Positions 1-5,071 of a stretch of 5,498 nt of DNA are shown here, in pieces. This stretch comes from an uncultured Opitutaceae bacterium (GTDB lineage: Bacteria; Verrucomicrobiota; Verrucomicrobiia; Opitutales; Opitutaceae): the NCBI GenBank assembly GCA_937902865.1, contig CALFNJ010000143.1, positions 1-5,498 of the forward strand, written 5' to 3'. Under the pieces are notes generated by a model. The model was given only the letters and a program-made list of their open reading frames with translations. It was not told the DNA's origin and did not search any database. The position numbers were made by a program, and so were the translations under genes. The stretch's first letter is position 1; every line of letters starts with the position of its first letter.

Positions 1-732
1 TTCCGTGAGAAAAATGTACCGCTGCTCGCCGCCGGGCGCGGGATCGATGCGGACGAGGCGGGGCAGGACGCGAGGGACCGGCAGGATCGCCACCAGTTTC
101 TCGCCGTCGGAGCTCGTCGGGTTTTCGAGCGAGACCACGATGTTGAGCGTCTTGTTGCCGAGCTGCGGGAAAGGATGGGACTGGTCCAGCGCCAGCGGCG
201 TGAGCACCGGGAAAATCTGGTCCTGGAAATAGGTCCGCACCCAGTTGAGCTCGGCCGGGTTCAGCTCGCGGGCGGTCTTGAAGACGATGCCTTCCTGGGC
301 GAGGGCCGGCACGAGCTGCTCGTGCCAGCAGCGGTATTGCTCCTCGATCAGCGACGCGACGACGAGATGGATGCGGCGCAGCTGCTCTCGCGCGCCGAGG
401 CCGTCGAGGCTGGGCTCGGTCACACCGGAATCGACCTGCTGGATCAGGCCGGCGACGCGGATCTCGAAAAACTCGTCGAGGTTCGAGCTGACGATCGCCA
501 GAAACTTCACCCGCTCGAGCAGCGGATGCCGTTCGTCCTGGGCCTGCTCGAGCACGCGGCGGTTGAACGCCAGCCAGCTTAGCTCCCGGTTGAAATAGGC
601 GAACTTCTCCGCGGGAGCCGCTGCCGTCTTGCCGTCGCTCGCGAGCACCTCCTCGAGCAGCGGCGCGGGCTGCGGAGTGAAGCCGGCGGCGGTGCGGCGG
701 CGGACGGGGGATTTCGGCGAACGTTTGGCCAT
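1..732 (-). CDS. ppk1: Polyphosphate kinase 1, N-terminal part (runs off the left edge)
   Basis: PPK1 reversibly transfers the terminal phosphate of ATP onto inorganic polyphosphate. The 244 visible residues are open to the window edge. After a basic, Pro/Ala-rich leader of about 44 residues comes the PPK N-terminal helical domain (about 46-150), with FNRELSWLAFN at 47-57 and SSNLDEFFEIR at 82-92. Asn84 aligns with the Asn that contacts ATP in E. coli PPK. The middle domain starts near 160 (LTPLALDQSHPFPQLGN, 178-193). The phosphorylated His and both C-terminal domains lie outside the window. I chose the ATG at 732 because it opens the frame ahead of the core. No good Shine-Dalgarno precedes it. 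The leader is longer than in E. coli PPK, whose core begins almost at once, so a later start is possible although I see no better ATG. The gene is 314 nt from the dehydrogenase, so separate transcription is likely. Family assignment is firm. Confidence 0.95.
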   Translation of the reverse strand, partial: MAKRSPKSPVRRRTAAGFTPQPAPLLEEVLASDGKTAAAPAEKFAYFNRELSWLAFNRRVLEQAQDERHPLLERVKFLAIVSSNLDEFFEIRVAGLIQQVDSGVTEPSLDGLGAREQLRRIHLVVASLIEEQYRCWHEQLVPALAQEGIVFKTARELNPAELNWVRTYFQDQIFPVLTPLALDQSHPFPQLGNKTLNIVVSLENPTSSDGEKLVAILPVPRVLPRLVRIDPAPGGEQRYIFLTE

Positions 733-750
733 GGCGGCGGTGAAAACGAG

Positions 751-768
751 CCGGCCAGAGTAGGCCGG
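751..768 (-). repeat. Short hairpin in the ppk1 leader
   Basis: CCGGCC and GGCCGG form a perfect 6-bp inverted repeat around a 6-nt loop, 19 nt upstream of the ppk1 ATG. It would fold in the 5' leader RNA close to the initiation region, where it could affect translation. The structure is seen directly; any regulatory role is inference. In GC-rich DNA a 6-bp hairpin can occur by chance. Confidence 0.3.
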
Positions 769-786
769 AAGAAGGTCAAAACGAGG

Positions 787-814
787 ATATTAGCGCTCCG
801 TCGCGCAAATGTAA
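787..814 (-). promoter_or_regulatory. Weak candidate ppk1 promoter
   Basis: On the minus strand a TAATAT hexamer (792-787) lies 16 nt after TTACAT (814-809), a poor match to the sigma-70 -35 box. An overlapping TTGTTA (817-812) gives a better -35 but a 19-nt spacer. The AT-rich -10 stands out in GC-rich DNA and lies about 55 nt upstream of the ppk1 ATG. This is a suggestion only. Confidence 0.25.
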
Positions 815-857
815 CAACGGCAAGGGAAACAGGAATTGGGTCGGAAGGAACGGCCGC

Positions 858-877
858 AAAAAGGCGCTGATTGCGCC
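858..877 (-). terminator. Intrinsic terminator downstream of the dehydrogenase gene
   Basis: On the minus strand the sequence reads GGCGC, loop AATCA, GCGCC, then TTTTT (862-858): a perfect 5-bp GC stem directly followed by a T tract. It lies about 170 nt beyond the dehydrogenase stop and ahead of the ppk1 leader, so it would separate the two transcription units. The stem is short, and the T tract can also pair in the larger palindrome, so termination strength is uncertain. Confidence 0.55.
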
Positions 878-896
878 AAAAACTGAGGCTCGTTTT

Positions 897-916
897 GGCG
901 TCTTCTGCGCCTTTTT
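897..916 (+). terminator. Plus-strand terminator-like half of the same palindrome
   Basis: On the plus strand GGCG (897-900) and CGCC (908-911) pair around a 7-nt loop and are followed by TTTTT (912-916). This mirrors the minus-strand terminator in the left half of the element. No plus-strand gene lies upstream in the window, so its function, if any, would be to block antisense transcription into the dehydrogenase gene. The stem is only 4 bp. Confidence 0.3.
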
Positions 917-1025
917 GCGGCCAACCGGATCGGCGGAACAAGAGACAGGGAAAAGGTGCAGGCTCTTCGGAGCGGTTTACCGCCCTGAAGTTCCGCGCAA
1001 AATCGGACCGTGAAATTTGGAGACG

Positions 1026-1044
1026 GCCCGGCGGCGCCGCGGGC
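1026..1044 (-). terminator. GC-rich hairpin just after the dehydrogenase stop
   Basis: A near-perfect palindrome (GCCCGGCGGC then GCCGCGGGC, one bulged base) starts 2 nt past the dehydrogenase stop codon. It has no T tract on the minus strand, so it is a weak terminator on its own. It may act as a 3'-end stabilising structure before the terminator further downstream. Confidence 0.3.
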
Positions 1045-1046
1045 GC

Positions 1047-2426
1047 TTACCGTACCCAGATCGTCTTCGTGTTGACGAAGGCGCGCAGGCCCCAGAGCGC
1101 GAGCTCGCGGCCGTAGCCGCTCTGCTTCACGCCGCCGAAGGGGAGGGTGGGATCGGACCGCACGGCTTCGTTGATGAACACCTGGCCGCTCTCGATGCGG
1201 CCGGCGAGCTCGCGGCCGCGTCGACGATCGCGCGTGAAGATGCCGGCACCCAAGCCATAGATGGAGTCGTTCGCGACCGCCACGGCCTGCTCCTCGTCGC
1301 GCACCGAAATGATGGCAGCGACCGGACCAAACAACTCCTCGTCGTAAGCCGGCATTCCGCGACGGACATTGGTCAGCACGGAGGGAGGATAATAAAATCC
1401 TTCGCCGGAGGGGATCTTGCCGCCGAGCAGCACGCGCGCGCCGCGGCGCACGCTCGCGGTCACCTGGGCCTGCAGGTCGCGCCGCAAATCGGCGCGCGCC
1501 AGCGGTCCCACTGCGGTCGTGGGGTCCTCCGGATGGCCCACCGGGCGCGCGGAGAGCCGGGCCACCAGCTTCTTCTCGAAGTCACGGCGGACGGATTCGA
1601 CCACGATGAAACGCTTCCCGCACACGCAGCTCTGCCCGCTGTTGAACAGCCGGGCCTGCGCGCAGATTTCCGCCGCGTGATCGAGATCCGCATCGGCCAG
1701 CACGAGGTACGGGTCGCTGCCGCCGAGCTCGAACACGCCCGGCTTCATTGCCTCGCCAGCGAGGGCAGCGACGCTTTTGCCGGCAGCGGTGCTGCCGGTG
1801 AGGGTGACGCCGCGCACGCGTTCGTCGGCGATCAGCGCGGAAACCTGCTTGGAGGTGATCAGCAGCGTCTGCATCACACCGCGGGGAAAGCCGGCTTCAG
1901 TGAACAGATCCTGCAGCGCGAGCGCGCAACCGGTGACGTTCGAGGCGTGTTTCAGCACCAGCGTATTGCCCGCCATCAGAATCGGGGCGGCGGCGCGCAC
2001 GACCTGCCAGAAGGGAAAATTCCAAGGCATGATCGCGAGGACCACGCCGAGCGGTTCAAAAGCGACGCGCGCCTGGGACGGAGCACCGGGCGGGCGTTCG
2101 TCGGCCAGCCAGGAGCCGCCGTGCTTGGCGTAGAATTCACAGGTCAGCGCCGACTTGGCGATTTCCGCCCGACCTTGGGCGACGGGTTTGCCCATCTCCG
2201 CCGCCGCGAGGCTCGCGAGATCTCCCGCTTGGGCGCGCAAGGTGCGGGTCAGCGCGCGGAGATGACGGGCCCGGCCAGCGGGCGACAGCTCCCGCCACCC
2301 GAGGAAGGCCGATTGGGCGCGGGCGAGGGAGGACTCGATCTGCCGCGGAGTGAACACGTCGTAGCTCTTGAGGCGGCGGCCGGTGGCGGGGTCGATGGAG
2401 ACGAGCGACATGGGAAAAACGTGCAT
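1047..2426 (-). CDS. sad: NAD(P)-dependent succinate-semialdehyde dehydrogenase, Sad/YneI type
   Basis: This cytosolic aldehyde dehydrogenase most likely oxidises succinate semialdehyde to succinate, as in 4-aminobutyrate breakdown. The 459-residue product matches the Sad/YneI subfamily in length and along its whole course: PATGRRL (13-19), EMGKP (77-81), cofactor-binding IMPWNFPFWQV with Asn136 (132-142), Rossmann TGSTAAGKS (210-218), FELGGSDP with general-base Glu233 (232-239), GQSC with nucleophile Cys267 (264-267), EELFGP (363-368) and PFGGVKQSGYGREL (429-442). All catalytic residues are present. Cys269 makes a Cys-Val-Cys active-site pair. I chose the ATG at 2426 because GGAG lies 5 nt upstream. 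ATGs at 2411 (454 aa) and 2483 (478 aa) are alternatives, and the extra residues from 2483 look unlike the family. The gene stands alone, divergent from a small unknown gene, with no GABA transaminase in view. Family is very likely; the exact substrate is inferred. Confidence 0.93.
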   Translation of the reverse strand: MHVFPMSLVSIDPATGRRLKSYDVFTPRQIESSLARAQSAFLGWRELSPAGRARHLRALTRTLRAQAGDLASLAAAEMGKPVAQGRAEIAKSALTCEFYAKHGGSWLADERPPGAPSQARVAFEPLGVVLAIMPWNFPFWQVVRAAAPILMAGNTLVLKHASNVTGCALALQDLFTEAGFPRGVMQTLLITSKQVSALIADERVRGVTLTGSTAAGKSVAALAGEAMKPGVFELGGSDPYLVLADADLDHAAEICAQARLFNSGQSCVCGKRFIVVESVRRDFEKKLVARLSARPVGHPEDPTTAVGPLARADLRRDLQAQVTASVRRGARVLLGGKIPSGEGFYYPPSVLTNVRRGMPAYDEELFGPVAAIISVRDEEQAVAVANDSIYGLGAGIFTRDRRRGRELAGRIESGQVFINEAVRSDPTLPFGGVKQSGYGRELALWGLRAFVNTKTIWVR

Positions 2427-2431
2427 GCGAG

Positions 2432-2435
2432 CTCC
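2432..2435 (-). promoter_or_regulatory. Ribosome binding site deciding the dehydrogenase start
   Basis: On the minus strand GGAG is followed by CTCGC and ATG (2426-2424), a 5-nt spacing. The ATG at 2411 and the upstream ATG at 2483 lack a comparable motif at proper distance, so this favours 2426 as the start. Confidence 0.5.
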
Positions 2436-2492
2436 GTGGGTGGCAAGTCGCCCAGGCCCTTCCGCCGGATGACAATGGATCATCTTCTAGCG

Positions 2493-2510
2493 CGTAACAG
2501 CCTGGTTACG
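2493..2510. promoter_or_regulatory. Operator-like palindrome in the divergent promoter region
   Basis: CGTAAC and GTTACG are perfect 6-nt reverse complements around AGCCTG (2499-2504), an 18-nt dyad. It lies between the divergent starts of the dehydrogenase (67 nt away) and the small unknown gene (56 nt away), the usual place for a dimeric repressor or activator site. No regulator gene is in the window and I cannot name the protein. I see no convincing -35/-10 pair on either strand here. Confidence 0.4.
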
Positions 2511-2565
2511 GTCGTCCGCTTTTCTCCGGGCCGGAGTGGGGCAGGCTGAGGCCGTAGTCTTCTTT

Positions 2566-2958
2566 ATGCGACGGCACGAATCCCGCACGACTTTCACTTC
2601 GCGGCCGACCGGCAACACTGACTATGCCGACATCACCCGCACGCTGGGGTTAAAAAAAGAGCAAGCGTGCCGGTTGCTGCCGGCGCTGGTCGGCCGCATG
2701 TGTCTCGAAATCTACGATCGGGAGTGGGTGCCGGAACTACCGTTTCTCCTGTGGGAAAAAGTCACCGATGAAAAAGGAAGCGGCTCCGGGGTATTTCGCG
2801 GCGAGGAGGTCGCGCTCTTCCGGTTGCTGGCGCAGGTGGCTGACGGCTGGGTCTGTCACGACCGCGCAGAGGGCCTGAAATTTGTGCGGCGCAGCCGATG
2901 GCTGCGGACGCATGCGGCTTGGAAGCGGACGACGCGGACGCGAGCGCGGAAAGCGTAG
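2566..2958 (+). CDS. Small basic protein of unknown function
   Basis: I do not recognise a family. The 130-residue product has no signal peptide or membrane segment and appears cytosolic. Its N-terminal half includes a stretch (DYADITRTLGLKKEQACRLL, 19-38) whose pattern would fit a small helical, possibly helix-turn-helix-like, unit. The middle is Trp- and acid-containing (DREWVPELPFLLWEK, 51-65), and the C-terminal 25 residues are strongly basic and Arg-rich, compatible with nucleic-acid binding. G/C is favoured at third codon positions and no competing frame looks better, which supports a real gene. An in-frame GTG at 2536 would add 10 residues. Neither start has a strong ribosome binding site; GAGG sits 14 nt before the ATG. 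It diverges from the dehydrogenase, sharing the palindromic region, and converges on htpG. The stop codon's last base is the first base of a palindromic repeat. Confidence 0.55.
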   Translation: MRRHESRTTFTSRPTGNTDYADITRTLGLKKEQACRLLPALVGRMCLEIYDREWVPELPFLLWEKVTDEKGSGSGVFRGEEVALFRLLAQVADGWVCHDRAEGLKFVRRSRWLRTHAAWKRTTRTRARKA

Positions 2959-3048
2959 GTGGAACGCGTTGTCCCTAACGGGTTGTTCGCTCCGAAAACG
3001 TCTGTTTCAGACGGAGGTTTCAACGCGTTGGGGACAACGCGTTCCACC
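2958..3048. repeat. Palindromic intergenic element (REP/MITE-like), 91 nt
   Basis: The arms 2958-2980 and 3026-3048 are reverse complements over 23 nt with one T/G mismatch (2976/3030); the outer 18 nt are perfect. A second hairpin sits inside: CGTCTG-TTT-CAGACG (2999-3013). The 8-nt palindrome AACGCGTT occurs three times (2963, 3022 and 3036). The element fills the gap between the convergent unknown gene and htpG, the typical site of REP-like and small non-autonomous elements. No transposase is in the window and no target-site duplication is obvious. As RNA from either strand it makes one long stem. Confidence 0.75.
2995..3013 (-). terminator. Likely htpG terminator
   Basis: On the minus strand CGTCTG, loop AAA, CAGACG is followed by TTTT (2998-2995), 83 nt after the htpG stop. 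The stem is a perfect 6 bp, and CTCCG/CGGAG can extend the pairing in an alternative form. It is nested in the palindromic repeat, so the long outer stem may compete with or reinforce it. The plus strand lacks an equivalent T tract immediately after the stem. Confidence 0.5.
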
Positions 3049-3050
3049 CC

Positions 3051-3071
3051 GCGACCGGGAGGTCGCCTCCC
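3051..3071. repeat. Two overlapping, mutually exclusive hairpins
   Basis: GCGACC-GGGA-GGTCGC (3051-3066) and GGGAGG-TCG-CCTCCC (3057-3071) are both perfect 6-bp stems that share bases, so only one can form at a time. They lie 25 nt past the htpG stop and 3 nt from the large palindrome. On the plus strand the second hairpin is followed by CATTTCT, a poor T tract, so it is at most a weak terminator for the small unknown gene. Confidence 0.5.
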
Positions 3072-3095
3072 CATTTCTAAACGCGTCCTATCCGC

Positions 3096-4937
3096 TCAGA
3101 CCGTCTCGAGCAGGCGATAGAGCCGCGCGACCATCGACGTGGCGTCGTCGAGGAGGCCGGCGCTGATCAGCGCGTTGTCCAGGATCTGCTCGGCCACGAG
3201 CTTCGCCTTTTCCGGGGCGGACGTGTGCGTCTCGAACAGGCGCTTCATCACCGTGGACCGCGGATTGATTTCCAGATTCACCCGCAGCGGCGAATCCGCG
3301 CCTTCCTTGTTCATGGCCTTCATCATGCGGCGCATGTGCGGCGACATGAATTTGTCGGCGTTCAGCGCGAGCGCGGGCGAATCGACCAGACGGTCGCTCG
3401 CTTTCACCTCCGCGACGCGCTCGCCGAGCGTGTCTTTGAGCCACTGGGTCAGCGTCTTCGTGTCCGCCTCGCTCAACGCCCCCTCGGGCTTCGGCAGGTC
3501 GGAGAGCTTGAGATCAGCGTGGTCGGCGGCGGTGAGCTTCTTGCCGTCGAATTCACGGACGTTGTTCATCACGTACTCGTCGACCGCCTCGTAGCAGAAG
3601 AGCACCTCGAGGTTGCGGGCCTTGAGCCCTTCGAGATACGGACCGCTCTCGATCGCGGCGCGGTTCGGGCCCATGAGATAATAGATCTCTTTCTGGTCGC
3701 CGCCCATGCGTGTCACGTAATCGGCGAGAGACGTGGTCTTGCCCTTTTCCGTCAGCGACGACTCGAAGCGGAGCAGCTTCACGAGCTGATCCTTGTGCGT
3801 GAAGTCGAGGGCGGCGCCCTCCTTGAGGAAAACGCCGAACTCCTTGTAGAACTCGGTGTAGCTGTCGGGGCGGTTCTTGGCCTCCTCCTCGAGGAATTTG
3901 AGAAAGCGCTTCGTGATGACCTTGTTGAGCTTCTCGATCAGCGCGCGGTCCTGCATCGTCTCGCGCGAAATGTTGAGCGGCAGGTCCTCGCTATCGACGA
4001 CGCCCTTGAGGAAGCGCAGCCATTCCGGGAGCAGGTCCTTCGGCTTCGCATCGATCAAAACCTTCCGGCAGTAAAGTGCGACGGACGCCTCGGTGCGGGA
4101 GAGGCCGAGCTTCTCGGTGTTCTCCTTCGGCACGAAGAGCAGCGCGTTGATCGTCAGCGGCGCGTCGGCGGAGAAGTGCAGGCGCAGCAGCGGCTCGTCG
4201 TAGGCGTGGGCCTGGAACTTGTAGAACTCGGTGTACTCCTCGTCCTTGATCTCGTTCTTCGAGCGCAGCCAGAGGGCCTGGATGGTGTTGACGCGCTTGC
4301 CGTTCAGATTGATCGGGAACGACACGAAGGCGCTGTAGCGCTCGAGGATCTCCTTGATGCGGCTGTCCTCGGCAAACTCGGCGCATTCGTCCTTCAGCTC
4401 GATCACGATCTTGGCGCCGCGGCGCTCGCCGGAGCTTTCCTCGATCTCGTAGCTGCCGGCGCCGTCGCTCGACCAGACGTAGCCCGGTTCGCCGGCCTGC
4501 CACGAGTGGGTGTAGACCCGCACTCGCTTCGCGACCATGAACGCGGAATAGAAGCCGACGCCGAACTGGCCGATGAGATTGGCGTTTTTCGCGCCGCCCT
4601 CGCCGAGCGCCTGGAGGAAGGCCTTGGAGCCCGAGTGGGCAATCGTGCCGAGGTTCTCGACCAGTTCCGCGCGCGTCAGGCCGACACCGTAGTCCTGGAT
4701 CGTGATCGTCTTCGCCTTGTCGTCGGTGGTGACGTTGATCTCGGCCTCGAGCTTGTCATCGAAGACCTCCTTTTCCGTCAGGCGGATGTGACGGAGCTTC
4801 TCGAGCGAATCGGAGGCGTTGGACACCAGCTCGCGGACGAAGATTTCCTTCTCCGTGTAGAGCGAGTGGATGACGATATCGAGCAGCTGCTTGATCTCGG
4901 CTTGGAACTCGAATTTTTGCGGCGTGGCGGTGGACAT
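3096..4937 (-). CDS. htpG: Chaperone protein HtpG (bacterial Hsp90)
   Basis: HtpG is a homodimeric cytosolic ATP-dependent chaperone that remodels late folding intermediates with DnaK. The 613-residue length is normal (E. coli 624). The GHKL ATPase domain (about 8-215) has ATP-hydrolysis Glu36 and Mg-binding Asn40 in FVRELVSNASDSLEKLR, nucleotide-binding Asp82 in DYGVG, GTIAHSGSK (97-105) in the lid and GQFGVGFYSAF (123-133). The middle domain (about 225-490) carries the ATP-contacting Arg325 in LPLNISRETMQ (319-329). The C-terminal dimerisation domain (about 500-613) includes FMSPHMRRMMKAMN (530-543). The protein is complete, with no frameshift. Two residues in the DxGxG loop (Tyr83, Leu87) differ from the common DNGIGM form. 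The ATG at 4937 begins a normal N-terminus, though no purine-rich ribosome binding site precedes it. It follows the CorC-type gene by 127 nt, with its own candidate promoter; no CIRCE inverted repeat was seen. Confidence 0.98.
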   Translation of the reverse strand: MSTATPQKFEFQAEIKQLLDIVIHSLYTEKEIFVRELVSNASDSLEKLRHIRLTEKEVFDDKLEAEINVTTDDKAKTITIQDYGVGLTRAELVENLGTIAHSGSKAFLQALGEGGAKNANLIGQFGVGFYSAFMVAKRVRVYTHSWQAGEPGYVWSSDGAGSYEIEESSGERRGAKIVIELKDECAEFAEDSRIKEILERYSAFVSFPINLNGKRVNTIQALWLRSKNEIKDEEYTEFYKFQAHAYDEPLLRLHFSADAPLTINALLFVPKENTEKLGLSRTEASVALYCRKVLIDAKPKDLLPEWLRFLKGVVDSEDLPLNISRETMQDRALIEKLNKVITKRFLKFLEEEAKNRPDSYTEFYKEFGVFLKEGAALDFTHKDQLVKLLRFESSLTEKGKTTSLADYVTRMGGDQKEIYYLMGPNRAAIESGPYLEGLKARNLEVLFCYEAVDEYVMNNVREFDGKKLTAADHADLKLSDLPKPEGALSEADTKTLTQWLKDTLGERVAEVKASDRLVDSPALALNADKFMSPHMRRMMKAMNKEGADSPLRVNLEINPRSTVMKRLFETHTSAPEKAKLVAEQILDNALISAGLLDDATSMVARLYRLLETV

Positions 4938-4993
4938 GGAAGAGGGACGAGGGTTTTGCGCCGGAAGCGGCGGAAATAGATGCGGAGCCCGCT

Positions 4994-5020
4994 AGTTTAG
5001 CAGGCTTCGGTAAAAATCAA
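4994..5020 (-). promoter_or_regulatory. Candidate htpG promoter
   Basis: On the minus strand TTGATT (5020-5015) is followed after 15 nt by TAAACT (4999-4994), preceded by TGC to give an extended -10 form. Shifting the -35 one base to CTTGAT gives a 16-nt spacer. It would start transcription about 50 nt before the htpG ATG. The boxes are imperfect, and a heat-shock sigma form cannot be told apart by eye. Confidence 0.35.
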
Positions 5021-5042
5021 GCGAGAGGCGGGATTGATAGCT

Positions 5043-5071
5043 TTGGCGCCTTACCGCCAGCGCGTTATAAT
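5043..5071 (+). promoter_or_regulatory. Consensus-like promoter antisense to the CorC-type gene
   Basis: On the plus strand TTGGCG (5043-5048) is followed after exactly 17 nt by a perfect TATAAT (5066-5071). The -35 matches TTGACA at 4 of 6 positions. It overlaps the stop codon of the minus-strand CorC-type gene and would drive RNA antisense to it. The match to sigma-70 form is seen directly; activity is unknown. Confidence 0.35.

Larger units (their letters stand above)
852..922. repeat. Nested inverted repeat (71 nt) between dehydrogenase and ppk1
   Basis: The outer arms 852-867 (GGCCGCAAAAAGGCGC) and 907-922 (GCGCCTTTTTGCGGCC) are perfect 16-nt reverse complements. Inside them CGCCAAAA (874-881) and TTTTGGCG (893-900) form a perfect 8-bp inner stem with an 11-nt loop. 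The same DNA can instead fold as smaller hairpins, GGCGC-TGATT-GCGCC (863-877) and GGCG-N7-CGCC (897-911), each followed by five T on one strand. This supports a terminator-like or small palindromic-element identity. Whether it recurs in the genome cannot be told from the window. Confidence 0.8.
733..1046. other. Intergenic region between the dehydrogenase and ppk1
   Basis: I see no credible gene in this stretch. Reading in the direction of the flanking minus-strand genes it contains a GC-rich palindrome right after the dehydrogenase stop (1026-1044), a minor hairpin (GCGG-TTTA-CCGC, 972-983), the large nested inverted repeat at 852-922 with terminator-like halves, a weak promoter candidate (787-814) and a short hairpin in the presumed ppk1 leader (751-768). 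The open frames crossing it are shadows with Arg/Ser/Pro-rich composition and no family resemblance. Confidence 0.75.

Noticed and set aside
579..941. A 120-codon minus-strand frame overlapping the ppk1 start and the 852-922 palindrome
   Set aside because: It overlaps the conserved PPK1 N-terminus in another frame, runs through the palindrome, and has a Pro/Arg/Ser-rich product without family features.
2427..2483. Upstream ATG at 2483 as the dehydrogenase start (478 aa)
   Set aside because: The additional 19 residues do not look like the family N-terminus, and the ATG at 2426 has a well-placed GGAG.
1017..2549. A 510-codon open frame on the plus strand opposite the dehydrogenase
   Set aside because: It mirrors a gene with clear catalytic motifs on the other strand. 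Its His/Arg/Gly/Ala-rich product resembles no family and is the usual antisense shadow in high-GC DNA.
2958..3071. CRISPR array or attachment site in the convergent intergenic region
   Set aside because: The repeats are inverted and not regularly spaced direct repeats. There are no spacers, cas genes, integrase or tRNA nearby.
3225..4979. A 584-codon open frame on the plus strand opposite htpG
   Set aside because: It lies almost entirely antisense to a textbook HtpG. Its Leu/Glu/Val/Arg-heavy composition follows from reading htpG codons backwards.
4938..5064. CIRCE element or other heat-shock operator upstream of htpG
   Set aside because: I looked for TTAGCACTC-N9-GAGTGCTAA and found only a short GCTA-GTT-TAGC hairpin (4991-5001), too small to call.
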